From Bacteroidales bacterium UBA4912 (GTDB lineage: Bacteria; Bacteroidota; Bacteroidia; Bacteroidales; Dysgonomonadaceae): a stretch of DNA of 64,000 nucleotides. Both the position numbers and the translations under genes were made by a program. Every line of letters begins with the position of its first letter. The first letter of the stretch is position 1. The DNA lies in assembly GCA_002398875.1 (NCBI GenBank), contig DHCC01000087.1, positions 1 to 64,000 on the forward strand, in the 5' to 3' direction. Of the stretch, positions 28,227 to 37,517 are shown piece by piece. Under the pieces are notes generated by a model, which was not told the origin of the DNA, made no database searches, and worked only from the letters and a program-made list of their open reading frames with translations.

Positions 28227-30029
28227 TTATTTATTTTCTTTACTATTTATCCAATCCCAAATAATTTCACCTTTACTTTTTCCTATAACTTTTACGATTT
28301 CCTCTTTGTCGGTTTCTTTTAATCTTTTTATACTTTTAAAATATAACAGCAATTTTTTCTTAGTCTCTTTTCCGATCCCTTTAACCGAATCAAGTTCTGA
28401 GGTAACTTGTGCCTTGCTTCTTTTTTTTCTATGAAAAGATAAACCAAACCGATGAGCTTCATCTCGTAATTGTTGTATAAGTTTTAATGTTTCAGAATTT
28501 TTATCAATATAGAGTGGGACAGGGTCTTCAGGAAAATAAATCTCCTCTAGTCGCTCAGCAATACCTATTATTGCTATTTTTCCATATAATCCAATTTTCT
28601 GCAACGATTTTACAGCAGCACTTAATTGACCCTTACCACCGTCAATTACAATTAGTTGAGGTAAAGATTCGCCTTCGTTAAGCAGGCGAGAGTAGCGTCT
28701 TTCTACAATTTCGCGCATAGATGCATAATCATCGGGGCCTAAAACACTTTTAATGTTGTAATGTCTATAGTCTTTTTTTGATGGCTTAGCTTTTTTAAAA
28801 ACAACGCAAGCAGCAACCGGACTTGTACCTTGAATATTGGAATTATCAAAACACTCAATATGCCATGGGATATCTCTCAACTGTAAATCTTTTTGAACTG
28901 TACTCAAAATTCTTGTAATCCTTTGTTCAGGATTTAACATCTCTGCTTTCTTGAGTTTGTCTATTTTATACTGTTTCACATTTTTCTCTGAGAGTGCAAG
29001 TAATTTCTTTTTGTCACCTTTCTGAGGAATTGTAAAATCAACATTTGTTAATTTTAAATCCGGAATAAATGGTACAATTATCTCTTTTGAATCACTACCA
29101 AAACGCTGTCTCATCTCAATAATACCTAAACCGAGTAACTCTTCAGGACATTCATCAAGTTTCTTTTTATATTCAAAAGTATATGCCTGATTTATAGCTC
29201 CATTTACAACATGAAGATAATTTATAAATGCTGAATTTTCATCTTCTTCTAAAGAAAATACGTCAAGGTTATAATTAATATTGCTTACCACCTGAGATTT
29301 TTCTCTGAAGTTTTGAATCAAAAGCAGTTTTTCTTTTAATTCATGTGCTTCTTCATATCTCATTTCTTCAGATAGTTCATTCATTCTGCCAAGCACTTTT
29401 TTTTCGATTATTGAAACATTGCCCTTTAGTATTTCGTTAATTTCCTCAATATTTCTGTTGTAGTCATCAAGACTTTGTAGTCCTTCACAAGGTCCTTTAC
29501 AACGATTAATATGATACTCAAGACAAACTTTAAATTTCTTTGCAGCAATGTTTTCAGGAGTAAGATTAAGCCTGCAAGTTCTAATTTTATAAACTTTTCT
29601 GACTATTTCAAGAAGTGCATTTACAGATAAAACAGAAGTATAAGGTCCATAATATTTAGACCCATCTTTTACAACATTACGTGTTTTATATACTCGCGGG
29701 AAAAACTCATTTTTTATAACAATTGAAGGGTAGGTCTTATCATCCTTCAACATAACATTGTAACGAGGTTTTAATTCCTTGATAAGGTTGTTTTCTAAAA
29801 GAAAAGTATCTTCCTCTGTATTTACAACGATATATTTTATCTTACGTATATTTCTTACTAATATTCGTGTTTTAGGATGATCGTGGTGTTTATTGAAATA
29901 AGATGATACACGTCTTTTTAAGTCTTTAGCTTTACCTACATATATAACTGTACCTTTTTCATCAAAAAACTGGTAACAACCCGGTTGTTGAGGAATAACT
30001 GCTAACGTATTTTTAATATCATCATTCAT
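28227..30029 (-). CDS. uvrC: excinuclease ABC subunit C
   Basis: A 600-residue nucleotide-excision-repair nuclease making both incisions with UvrB. The GIY-YIG domain is at ~15-95 (GCYQFFDEKGTVIYVGKAK), a UVR/UvrB-binding motif at ~200-235 (EEMRYEEAHELKEKL), the RNase-H-like C-terminal nuclease at ~375-530 (CFDNSNIQGTSPVA, IVIDGGKGQL), and helix-hairpin-helix at ~555-600. The ATG at 30029 is used; the frame is open upstream to a TTG at 30038, which is not needed. It is 32 nt after apt. Confidence 0.97.
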   Translation of the reverse strand: MNDDIKNTLAVIPQQPGCYQFFDEKGTVIYVGKAKDLKRRVSSYFNKHHDHPKTRILVRNIRKIKYIVVNTEEDTFLLENNLIKELKPRYNVMLKDDKTYPSIVIKNEFFPRVYKTRNVVKDGSKYYGPYTSVLSVNALLEIVRKVYKIRTCRLNLTPENIAAKKFKVCLEYHINRCKGPCEGLQSLDDYNRNIEEINEILKGNVSIIEKKVLGRMNELSEEMRYEEAHELKEKLLLIQNFREKSQVVSNINYNLDVFSLEEDENSAFINYLHVVNGAINQAYTFEYKKKLDECPEELLGLGIIEMRQRFGSDSKEIIVPFIPDLKLTNVDFTIPQKGDKKKLLALSEKNVKQYKIDKLKKAEMLNPEQRITRILSTVQKDLQLRDIPWHIECFDNSNIQGTSPVAACVVFKKAKPSKKDYRHYNIKSVLGPDDYASMREIVERRYSRLLNEGESLPQLIVIDGGKGQLSAAVKSLQKIGLYGKIAIIGIAERLEEIYFPEDPVPLYIDKNSETLKLIQQLRDEAHRFGLSFHRKKRSKAQVTSELDSVKGIGKETKKKLLLYFKSIKRLKETDKEEIVKVIGKSKGEIIWDWINSKENK

Positions 30030-30061
30030 TTTCAACAATGAACAAGATTAACTTATTTAGA

Positions 30062-30586
30062 TCAAAATTTAATGATAGAAATTAATTCAACATCATCTGG
30101 AAAATGTTTACGTCCATCAAGCCCTTCCAGTTCAATCAGGAAGTTAATATAAATCTTTTTAACTCCAAGTTTCTTAACAAGATTGTATGCTGCAAACATA
30201 GTCCCACCTGTTGCCAGCAAATCATCATGAAGCAAAACAACGTCATTCTCATCTAAAGCATCTTCGTGAATCTGTATAGCGTCTGTGCCATACTCTTTAG
30301 TATATGTTTCTTCGATTACTTTATAAGGTAGTTTACCCGGTTTACGAATTGGTACAAACCCTGCTTTCAGCTTAATTGCCGTGGCTGGTCCCATGAAAAA
30401 GCCTCTGGATTCTATTCCTACCACTTTTGTAATTCCTTTGTTTCTATAAGTGTCAAATAGAATTTCAGACAATTCATTAAGATATTCAGAAGACTGGAAT
30501 AGGGTAGTTATATCCTTAAACTGTATTCCTGGAATCGGAAAATCCGGAATGTTTCTTACTGCTTTAGTTAGTGTTTCTATGCTCAT
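30062..30586 (-). CDS. apt: adenine phosphoribosyltransferase
   Basis: A 174-residue purine-salvage enzyme converting adenine plus PRPP to AMP. The PRPP loop reads VVLLHDDLLATGGTMFAA (~118-135) and the substrate hood IESRGFFMGPA lies at ~58. The N-terminal FPIPGIQFKDIT is typical. It follows mnmG with a 53-nt gap that holds a perfect parS-like palindrome. Confidence 0.96.
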   Translation of the reverse strand: MSIETLTKAVRNIPDFPIPGIQFKDITTLFQSSEYLNELSEILFDTYRNKGITKVVGIESRGFFMGPATAIKLKAGFVPIRKPGKLPYKVIEETYTKEYGTDAIQIHEDALDENDVVLLHDDLLATGGTMFAAYNLVKKLGVKKIYINFLIELEGLDGRKHFPDDVELISIIKF

Positions 30587-30614
30587 TGTTTTATTAAATT
30601 AGTTTCTTTTTTAG

Positions 30615-30630
30615 TGTTCCACGTGGAACA
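30615..30630. other. parS-like centromere site (perfect 16-bp palindrome)
   Basis: TGTTCCACGTGGAACA is a perfect palindrome and matches the chromosomal ParB-binding consensus TGTTnCACGTGnAACA exactly. It lies between mnmG and apt, and mnmG (gidA) is commonly origin-proximal. A 15/16 copy lies at 37287-37302. parA and parB are not in this window. Confidence 0.8.
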
Positions 30631-30639
30631 TTATCTCCC

Positions 30640-32514
30640 TTATCTTCCTAGTAGAACGAGAAGTACGGATATATCGTTTGGAGAAACGCCCGGTATACGT
30701 CCTGCCTGAGCAATTGTTTCCGGGTTGATCCGCGTTAGTTTATGCCGTGCTTCTGTAGATAGGGATTTTATTTCGTTGTAATTAAATTTGTCTTTTATTG
30801 AAATGTCTTCCAGGCGGGTAATTTTGTCAGCCATAATTTGTTCTCTTTTAATATACCCGCTGTATTTTATTTTGATATCTGCTGATTCAATTACTTCTTC
30901 TTTACGGTCAGTTATAGAGCTCAACAGGTCTTTCAGAGGACTTATTTCTTGAGCCATCAATTGAAGATCTATATGAGGTCGCGTGAGTAAGTCAACAAGC
31001 TTAACACCTTGTTTGAGAGGTGCAGTTCCCACGCTTTCCAAAAAAGTATTTATTCGCGCAGCTTTTACTGAAAAGTTGTCAACAAATACTTTTATCATAT
31101 TTACTTTCTCAGTCTTCTGTCGAAAGAAGTTTAATCTTTCTGAAGTAGCCAATCCCAGCTTATAACCCTTCTCAGTTAGTCTTTCATCTGCATTATCCTG
31201 TCTGAGAAGAATGCGATATTCTGCACGCGAAGTAAACATTCTGTATGGTTCATCTACACCTTTAGTGATAAGGTCGTCGATCAGAACACCTATGTATGCT
31301 TCATCTCTTCTAAGTGTAAAAGGCGATCCCCCATGGCAGTTTATATGTGCATTTATACCTGCAATTAACCCTTGCCCTGCTGCTTCTTCATAACCGGTAG
31401 TACCGTTTATTTGACCTGCGAAGAAAAGATTCTTCACAAGCTTTGTTTCTAAAGTAGCATCCAGCTGAGTAGGATCAAAAAAGTCATATTCTATAGCATA
31501 CCCTGGCCGGAAAATATGAACATTTCTGAATGCAGGCACCAGTTGAAGAGCCTTCAATTGGGTTTCTAAGGGTAGGGAAGAGGAGAATCCGTTCAGATAA
31601 TATTCATGAGTGTTTACACCTTCCGGTTCCAGGAATAATTGGTGACTGGTTTTGTCTGAAAATGTGACAATTTTTGTTTCTATACTTGGGCAATATCGTG
31701 GTCCAATACTTTGTATCTGTCCGTTATATAACGGTGAGTCGTCCAGTCCTTCACGCAATGCTTCGTGAACCTCTTCATTTGTATATGAAATCCAGCAACT
31801 GCGTTGTTCCAAAGTTCTCTGAATATAAGGCAAATAGGAGAATTTATGAAAATCGTCTTCTCCTTTTTGCTCTTCCATTTGTGAAAAATCAACTGATCTT
31901 GAATCAATTCTAACGGGTGTTCCGGTTTTCATCCGATCTGTCTTGAAACCAAAATCACGCAATTGTTCCGTCATACCGTAAGAGGCAGGTTCAGCAATAC
32001 GACCACCTCCAATTTGCACTTTCCCTACATGGATTAAACCATTTAGGAAAGTGCCGTTAGTCAAGATAACAGACTTCGCTTTGAACTCCACCCCCATACG
32101 GGTTTTAACACCAGTAACAGTTGATCCGTCAAATATCAGCTCAGTAACCATATCTTGCCACATGGAAAGGTTGGGTGTGTTTTCAATTATCTCTCGCCAT
32201 GTTTCAATAAACTTAACACGATCGCTTTGAACTCTGGGGCTCCACATTGCGGGACCTTTAGAGCGGTTAAGCATACGGAATTGTATGGAGGTTTTGTCGC
32301 TGACAATCCCCATTTGACCACCCAAAGCATCAATCTCCCGCACAATTTGTCCTTTGGCTATTCCGCCAACAGCAGGGTTACAGCTCATCTGTGCAATTTT
32401 ATTCATATCCATTGTAATCAACAATGTATTTGAACCAAGATTAGCTGCTGCTGTTGCTGCTTCGCACCCGGCGTGACCTGCACCAACTACTATTATGTCA
32501 TAATTAAAATTCAT
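30640..32514 (-). CDS. mnmG: tRNA uridine-5-carboxymethylaminomethyl modification enzyme, large subunit
   Basis: A 624-residue FAD protein that with MnmE modifies wobble U34 of several tRNAs. The FAD site is VVGAGHAGCEAA (~10), with CNPAVGGIAKGQIVREIDALGG (Cys catalytic region split over ~46-66), PRYCPSIETK, and the C-terminal GIDPxx-like helical domain. The start at 32514 is chosen because AAGGAG lies 7 nt before its ATG and TATCTTTG lies at 32542; the frame that opens 30 nt earlier begins inside the promoter. First gene of a seven-gene operon through GH2. Confidence 0.96.
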   Translation of the reverse strand: MNFNYDIIVVGAGHAGCEAATAAANLGSNTLLITMDMNKIAQMSCNPAVGGIAKGQIVREIDALGGQMGIVSDKTSIQFRMLNRSKGPAMWSPRVQSDRVKFIETWREIIENTPNLSMWQDMVTELIFDGSTVTGVKTRMGVEFKAKSVILTNGTFLNGLIHVGKVQIGGGRIAEPASYGMTEQLRDFGFKTDRMKTGTPVRIDSRSVDFSQMEEQKGEDDFHKFSYLPYIQRTLEQRSCWISYTNEEVHEALREGLDDSPLYNGQIQSIGPRYCPSIETKIVTFSDKTSHQLFLEPEGVNTHEYYLNGFSSSLPLETQLKALQLVPAFRNVHIFRPGYAIEYDFFDPTQLDATLETKLVKNLFFAGQINGTTGYEEAAGQGLIAGINAHINCHGGSPFTLRRDEAYIGVLIDDLITKGVDEPYRMFTSRAEYRILLRQDNADERLTEKGYKLGLATSERLNFFRQKTEKVNMIKVFVDNFSVKAARINTFLESVGTAPLKQGVKLVDLLTRPHIDLQLMAQEISPLKDLLSSITDRKEEVIESADIKIKYSGYIKREQIMADKITRLEDISIKDKFNYNEIKSLSTEARHKLTRINPETIAQAGRIPGVSPNDISVLLVLLGR

Positions 32515-32541
32515 ATAACTCCTTACGCACTGTTTCAATCG

Positions 32542-32549
32542 CAAAGATA
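32542..32549 (-). promoter_or_regulatory. -7 element (TATCTTTG) for the mnmG operon
   Basis: The minus strand reads TATCTTTG, 28 nt before the ATG, followed by an AAGGAG ribosome-binding site, unusual in this A/T-rich context. Confidence 0.75.
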
Positions 32550-32613
32550 CTAAAAAAGAAAACGTTACGTTTATGTGGGATGTTAATTACAAATAAGATT
32601 GGATGATTATCCT

Positions 32614-33564
32614 TTATTTCAGGTAGATACGCAGGATTATAGGTAAATGATCACTATAACCTCCTTTGTAATTTCCACGATATGTTCTATTAGGTTTTGC
32701 ATTATTATTATTGTCAAAATGCAGCAGATAAGTTGGGTTAAAAACATCAGCAAATTCGGGTTTACAGATAATTTTTTCTGAAAGTAGCATATTGCCGGAT
32801 ACAATAAACTGGTCAAACATCAGCCAACTCTTATGATAAGTTGTTCCGATTCCCTTTTTATGCCTTGGATAGAGTAGATTATATAGTTTGAGAGGTTCAA
32901 TCTTTTCGAATTTCTTTTTAGCACCTAATACTTCATCTATGCTGTTATCATCGGGTGTATCATTGAAATCACCCATAATTAAAATGTTGTCGGAAGGATT
33001 TGAACTTAATAATTTGTAAACTTCATGTCTTAGCTCACTCGCAACAAAATAGCGTCTTCTCTCAGATATTTCTGTACCTTCATTTCTAGAAGGAAAGTGA
33101 GTTATGAAAAGGTGAATTGTCTCATAATTTTTTAGCTTACCTTCAACATACAGAATATCACGTGTTCTATCTTCAATGCCCGGTAAGTGCACCTTTATTG
33201 CTTTAGAGTTTATGACATTAAAAGATCGTGTATTGTATATTAAAGCCACATCAGATCCTCTTTCGTCAGGACTGTCATAATGAATAAAGCTATAGGCAGT
33301 TATCCCATCATTTCGCAGACTATCCAATATATCTGTTATTACTGACTTGTTTTCAATCTCTGCTAAACCAATAATATCAGGTAAGTTAGGAGTTACAATA
33401 TCCCTGACAACTTTACAAAGCTTTTTTACCTTATCATTGTACCTTTCATATGTCCACTCCCTGAATCCGCCCGGAGTGTAGTCATCATCCATAGTTAACG
33501 GGTCGTTCTCTGTGTCATAGAAGTTCTCAGTATTATAAAACATGAATGTAATTGGCTGGTACAT
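32614..33564 (-). CDS. endonuclease/exonuclease/phosphatase-family protein
   Basis: A 316-residue EEP-superfamily protein without signal peptide. Metal and catalytic motifs are visible: FYNTENFYD (~9), GLAEIENKS (~65), HFPSRN (~150), MGDFNDTPDDNS (~190) and YSDHLPIIL (~303). Family members hydrolyse DNA, RNA or phospholipid phosphodiesters; the substrate here is not predictable. It lies between ybeY and mnmG, with mnmG having its own promoter. Confidence 0.88.
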   Translation of the reverse strand: MYQPITFMFYNTENFYDTENDPLTMDDDYTPGGFREWTYERYNDKVKKLCKVVRDIVTPNLPDIIGLAEIENKSVITDILDSLRNDGITAYSFIHYDSPDERGSDVALIYNTRSFNVINSKAIKVHLPGIEDRTRDILYVEGKLKNYETIHLFITHFPSRNEGTEISERRRYFVASELRHEVYKLLSSNPSDNILIMGDFNDTPDDNSIDEVLGAKKKFEKIEPLKLYNLLYPRHKKGIGTTYHKSWLMFDQFIVSGNMLLSEKIICKPEFADVFNPTYLLHFDNNNNAKPNRTYRGNYKGGYSDHLPIILRIYLK

Positions 33565-33625
33565 ATTAGATTAAAGTTTACAAATGTTATCAATAAATAG
33601 GTTAATTATGTCCTTTTGTAAATTG

Positions 33626-34051
33626 TTAATCGTTGTGCTTCAGCAATTTCAGGGCATTGTCTTCTGCTTCTCTCATGATCTTTTGTTCAGCTTCTGAACT
33701 GTCATCAAGTCCACATAAATGCAGAACGCCATGTATAATCACACGGTAGAGTTCATCCTGATAATCAGTAGTATACATTTGTGAATTAGACTTCACGGTA
33801 TCAATACTGATAAATATATCTCCGGAAATTTTTTCTCCCTCACTATAATCGAATGTGATTATATCTGTGTAATAATCATGCTTGAGATATTCTTTATTAA
33901 TCTCTAGTATTTTTTCATCATCACAGAATATGTAAGATATTTCATCTGTGGTTTTTCCGTATTTTAGTGCTACTGTTTTTATCCACTTCGAAATCTCCCT
34001 TTTCTTTATTACGGGGAGCTTCACGTTGTCTGCCTGAAATGATATAGCCAT
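33626..34051 (-). CDS. ybeY: rRNA maturation endoribonuclease YbeY
   Basis: A 141-residue UPF0054 metalloprotein for 16S rRNA 3'-end processing and ribosome quality control. The zinc site begins HGVLHLCG (~110), giving two His; the third canonical His (GYDH) reads GLDD here, a variation that also occurs in Bacteroidota homologues. The SGDIFIS strand is at ~78. It lies 11 nt after the SpmA/SpmB-type gene, so they are likely co-transcribed. Confidence 0.93.
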   Translation of the reverse strand: MAISFQADNVKLPVIKKREISKWIKTVALKYGKTTDEISYIFCDDEKILEINKEYLKHDYYTDIITFDYSEGEKISGDIFISIDTVKSNSQMYTTDYQDELYRVIIHGVLHLCGLDDSSEAEQKIMREAEDNALKLLKHND

Positions 34052-34062
34052 AATTCCAATTA

Positions 34063-35295
34063 TTATCCGAAAAATAAATATGCTACAAAAATAGCTGCAA
34101 TTACACCCGCTAAATCTGCCAGTAATGAGTACTGCACTGTATAACGAGTGTTTTTAATGTTTACAGCTCCGTAATATACTGCCACTATGTAAAATGTAGT
34201 GTCAGTTGCTCCCTGGAGTACACTTGACAACCTCCCTGCAAAGGAGTCTGCGCCAAAAGTCTGCATGGCATCAATCATCATGCCTCTTGCTCCACTCCCG
34301 CTAAGCGGTTTCATAAGAGCTGTAGGAATTCCATTAACCCAACGTGTATCCATCCCGGTTAATCCTACCAGACTCCTGATACCCTCCATAAGGAAATCCA
34401 TAGCCCCTGAAGCACGGAATACGCCAATGCCTACCAATATTGCTATAAGGTAGGGAATGATCGATACGGCTGTCTTAAATCCATCCTTTGCACCGTCGAT
34501 AAATGCTTCAAATATGTTTATTTTTCGACGCATTGCCTTCAGAATAAACAGAACTATTATTGTGAGAAGTATTATGTTGGCAACCAGGCTGGAAACGATG
34601 CTAACCTGTTCCTGCGGCATTGATTGAAAAATAAGTACAGTCCCGGCAATTATTCCCATCATAATCAATAGAAAACCAAGTATCTCTTTGTTGAATATAC
34701 TGATTCCCTGTTTAATGCATACAGCTACCAAACCCACCAAAGTGGCTGCAAAAGTTGCAATCATTATAGGAATAAATACATCTGCAGGATTAGCAGCACC
34801 CATCTGTGCACGGTAAACCATAATAGTAACAGGTATCAACGTGAGCCCTGATGCATTTAGTACAAGAAACATTATCATTGGGTTTGATGCCTCATCTTTC
34901 TTGTGATTTATCTCTTGCAATTGCTGCATAGCTTTTAATCCAAATGGAGTAGCAGCGTTATCCAGACCAAGCATATTAGCAGAAATGTTCATTAGCATCG
35001 ATCCTGAAGCAGGATGGTTTTTAGGTATATCAGGAAATAATTTCGAGAATAGTGGTGCTACAGCTCTTGAAAAGAGTTCAATCATACCCCCTCTCTCACC
35101 AATCTTCATAATTCCCAGCCATAGCGAGAGTACCCCCGTTAGTCCCAGAGAAATCTCAAAGCCTGTTCTTGCTGTATCATAGGTTGAGTTCATGATATCT
35201 GTAAATACCTGTACATCACCTAAAAAAATAAGTTTTACCAATGCAACGATAAAAGCTATAAGAAAGAAAGCAATCCAAATATAATTCAGGACCAT
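34063..35295 (-). CDS. fused SpmA/SpmB-type nucleoside-recognition membrane protein
   Basis: A 410-residue inner-membrane protein with two tandem 'nucleoside recognition' gate domains. The first half carries the SpmA pattern (GLDNAATPFGLKAM, ASGLTLIPVTIM), the second half the SpmB pattern (SGSGARGMMIDAM, LQGATDTTFYIVAVYYGAV). In spore formers the two are separate; in non-sporulating Bacteroidota they occur fused. The transported substrate is unknown. The gene has a TATCTTTG promoter at 35346 and leads ybeY. Confidence 0.88.
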   Translation of the reverse strand: MVLNYIWIAFFLIAFIVALVKLIFLGDVQVFTDIMNSTYDTARTGFEISLGLTGVLSLWLGIMKIGERGGMIELFSRAVAPLFSKLFPDIPKNHPASGSMLMNISANMLGLDNAATPFGLKAMQQLQEINHKKDEASNPMIMFLVLNASGLTLIPVTIMVYRAQMGAANPADVFIPIMIATFAATLVGLVAVCIKQGISIFNKEILGFLLIMMGIIAGTVLIFQSMPQEQVSIVSSLVANIILLTIIVLFILKAMRRKINIFEAFIDGAKDGFKTAVSIIPYLIAILVGIGVFRASGAMDFLMEGIRSLVGLTGMDTRWVNGIPTALMKPLSGSGARGMMIDAMQTFGADSFAGRLSSVLQGATDTTFYIVAVYYGAVNIKNTRYTVQYSLLADLAGVIAAIFVAYLFFG

Positions 35296-35345
35296 TGTCG
35301 TGCTGTTAATTCATTGATTAAGTTGACAATCTTAATAAGATCATC

Positions 35346-35353
35346 CAAAGATA
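35346..35353 (-). promoter_or_regulatory. -7 element (TATCTTTG) for the SpmA/SpmB-type gene
   Basis: The minus strand reads TATCTTTG, 51 nt before the ATG at 35295. Confidence 0.65.
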
Positions 35354-35420
35354 CAATTTAATAGAAATATGAACAAGGTGAAAATTTTATTTATTAACTT
35401 TATGGTTTAACACAATAAAT

Positions 35421-36179
35421 GTGAACTTGAAGGACTTTTTTTATTATAATAAAGGAACTCGGTCAGCAGTAATTCTTTTGCTGATTCTTATTGTATTAAC
35501 ACTTATCTTAAATGCTCTTTTAAGTCAGAAAAAATCATCAGAGTTTGTTTTAAGTCAAAACGATTCCATAATTAAAGAATTTGCAGAGTCCAGAGAATCG
35601 TCAAAATCAGTAGATTATACTACTTCCAGAGGAAGTCAAACGTTAAATAAAGAAAGCATTGTCAGTCGAAGAAATAGGTGTACTAGTTACACAACACGAA
35701 ATAGTACTTTTTCAAATAGCGACTCCATACATCAGGAGTCAAACGTCACAAATTACCCACGAATAGAAAAACTAAAAGCAGGCGAGTTAATCTCGTTGAA
35801 CGAAACAGATACAACTCAATGGAAAAAGATTCCGGGAATAGGGAGTTCTTACGCTTCTCGGATTATTAAGTACAAAAATCTTTTGGGTGGATATGTATAT
35901 AAAGAACAACTCATGGAGGTGTATGGTGTAGATAATGAGATGTATTCACGAATAGAAAAATATATAGTTGCGGATAGTAATTATATAAAACTGAATGTAA
36001 ATGAACTGGAGTTCCGTGATTTGCTCAGGCATCCATACCTTGACTATGAGCAGGTAAAGACTATTGTTAATCTAAGAGAAAGAAAGGGGAGAATTAATAG
36101 TATTAAAGAGCTCTCAATGCTTAGTGAATTTACTAAGGAGGATATTGAGCGACTTAAACCTTATCTTCAGTTTAATTAA
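35421..36179 (+). CDS. ComEA-like helix-hairpin-helix membrane protein
   Basis: A 252-residue protein: one N-terminal transmembrane segment (~17-35), a Ser/Thr/Asn-rich linker (~45-110), then two HhH units, ETDTTQWKKIPGIGSSYA (~125) and NELEFRDLLRHPYL (~192). ComEA-type HhH domains bind DNA without sequence specificity, often in natural uptake, and many Bacteroidota carry such proteins without a full competence set nearby. Start is GTG at 35421; the overlapping ATG is out of frame. Monocistronic, flanked by minus-strand genes. Confidence 0.8.
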   Translation: MNLKDFFYYNKGTRSAVILLLILIVLTLILNALLSQKKSSEFVLSQNDSIIKEFAESRESSKSVDYTTSRGSQTLNKESIVSRRNRCTSYTTRNSTFSNSDSIHQESNVTNYPRIEKLKAGELISLNETDTTQWKKIPGIGSSYASRIIKYKNLLGGYVYKEQLMEVYGVDNEMYSRIEKYIVADSNYIKLNVNELEFRDLLRHPYLDYEQVKTIVNLRERKGRINSIKELSMLSEFTKEDIERLKPYLQFN

Positions 36180-36206
36180 GCGCTTCAATTTAATGATATA
36201 AATAAA

Positions 36207-36500
36207 TTATTTATATATTGTAGTTGTTGTTGGTGCATAAATTCCACTCGTTAAAAAAGAAACTAAACCATTAACGAATGACATTTCCGTTTTAACAGTA
36301 TAGTCTTTTGCTCCATTGGCTAACACTGCCGGGTCAGATACTTCAACTGGTGCCAACCCCCCAATAAGATAATGATTCCATTTAGAAATTTGTTGATTTC
36401 CCTGTGCTCCATCTCCAACTACGGTTGTGTAAGAATAGCAGGAAGTCATCAGAAATGCTGCAAAAAGTACTGCGGTTAATTGAATTAATTTTTTCTTCAT
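36207..36500 (-). CDS. Bor/Iss-family lipoprotein
   Basis: A 97-residue lipoprotein: signal peptide with lipobox LMTSC, then a Bor-like body with GAQGNQQISKWNHYLIGG and the ending GIYAPTTTTIY. The family is named from phage-lambda Bor and Iss, linked to serum survival, but chromosomal Bacteroidota copies have no known role. No phage genes are near. The gene is isolated between convergent and same-strand neighbours. Confidence 0.8.
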   Translation of the reverse strand: MKKKLIQLTAVLFAAFLMTSCYSYTTVVGDGAQGNQQISKWNHYLIGGLAPVEVSDPAVLANGAKDYTVKTEMSFVNGLVSFLTSGIYAPTTTTIYK

Positions 36501-36601
36501 TTAATTGAATTTAAAAAGTTTACAAATAGAATTACATACATGATACGATGTTAAAATTAACAGAGTAAATGTATAATATATTTTAATTTCAGTAAAATAT
36601 T

Positions 36602-37462
36602 TTAAAAATATCTTTTCAGAATGTTTGAGACTGATGAGTAATATCCGCGTCCGAACATATTTAGATGAACGAGAAGGAAGTATAACTGATACAAATCTAT
36701 TTGTTCGTCGTAATATTCAGGTTTAGGAATAATCTCGTGATAGGTATTGTAAAATTCAGTGCCGAAGCTGCCAAAGAGTTTACTCATAGCAATATCAACC
36801 ATAGAATGTCCTCTGTAAACTGCCGGATCAATCAGGTAGGGTGTTCCATTTGTCGAAATCAGGTAGTTACCTCCCCATAAATCACCATGCAGAAGCGAAG
36901 GAGTGACATCATTTAAATAACGATTGAAAATATCTATGCTGTCCTGTTTTCCGGGAGTCTCTTTTTCTGATAGTAGGCCGTTTCTCAGCGCCAGTTGCAG
37001 TTGCGGTGAGATTCTCTCTTCCCAATAGAATTCAATCCAGTCTGAATGAATTTGGTTGCTTTGGGGAAGACTACCTATAAAGTTATCAGAAGTAAATCCG
37101 AAGTCCTTTTGCTTTATCAGGTGCAATCCTGCCAGCTCTGCTCCTAGTCTGGCATAATCAGAAGGATCGGGACGTCTGTTTTCAACATAGTCCATCATGA
37201 TTATTGCTTTTTCATCATATGAATCTACTAAATGTACATGTGGAACCGAAATTGTACCTGTCCTTTCAATTGCATCCAGGCCTTTTTGTTCCGCGTGGAA
37301 CATTTTAATAGCTTCCGGTGCTTTGTTGATTTTAAGGAATAAGCTTTTGTTTGATGTTTCCAGGAGGTAAGCCGAAGAGATTGACCCTCCGGTTACCGGT
37401 CTGGTTGAGGTTATTTTATCTGATATTCTATCAGAAATATGACCCAGTATATTCTTTATCAT
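36602..37462 (-). CDS. fructosamine/ketosamine-3-kinase family protein
   Basis: A 286-residue kinase of the aminoglycoside-phosphotransferase-like fold. The Brenner motif is LLHGDLWGGNYLI (~192) and the metal motif YLIDPAVYRGHSMVDIAM (~212). Family members phosphorylate glycated amines and so reverse protein glycation. Co-oriented with valS, 55 nt downstream. Its codons near residue 55 contain a 15/16 match to the parS palindrome. Confidence 0.88.
   Translation of the reverse strand: MIKNILGHISDRISDKITSTRPVTGGSISSAYLLETSNKSLFLKINKAPEAIKMFHAEQKGLDAIERTGTISVPHVHLVDSYDEKAIIMMDYVENRRPDPSDYARLGAELAGLHLIKQKDFGFTSDNFIGSLPQSNQIHSDWIEFYWEERISPQLQLALRNGLLSEKETPGKQDSIDIFNRYLNDVTPSLLHGDLWGGNYLISTNGTPYLIDPAVYRGHSMVDIAMSKLFGSFGTEFYNTYHEIIPKPEYYDEQIDLYQLYFLLVHLNMFGRGYYSSVSNILKRYF
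37287..37302. other. second parS-like site, 15/16
   Basis: TGTTCCGCGTGGAACA differs from the perfect palindrome at 30615 by one central base. It lies within the fructosamine-kinase-family gene and encodes part of MFHAEQ, so protein constraint could have produced it by chance. Confidence 0.4.
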
Positions 37463-37517
37463 GGTTTTATAATTTTTGCTCTTTCAGACTAGGTTAATAG
37501 ACTTATCTTAACATATT

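Noticed and set aside
36207..36500. Bor-like lipoprotein as evidence of a prophage
   Set aside because: No integrase, structural or lysis genes nearby, and base composition is like the rest of the window.
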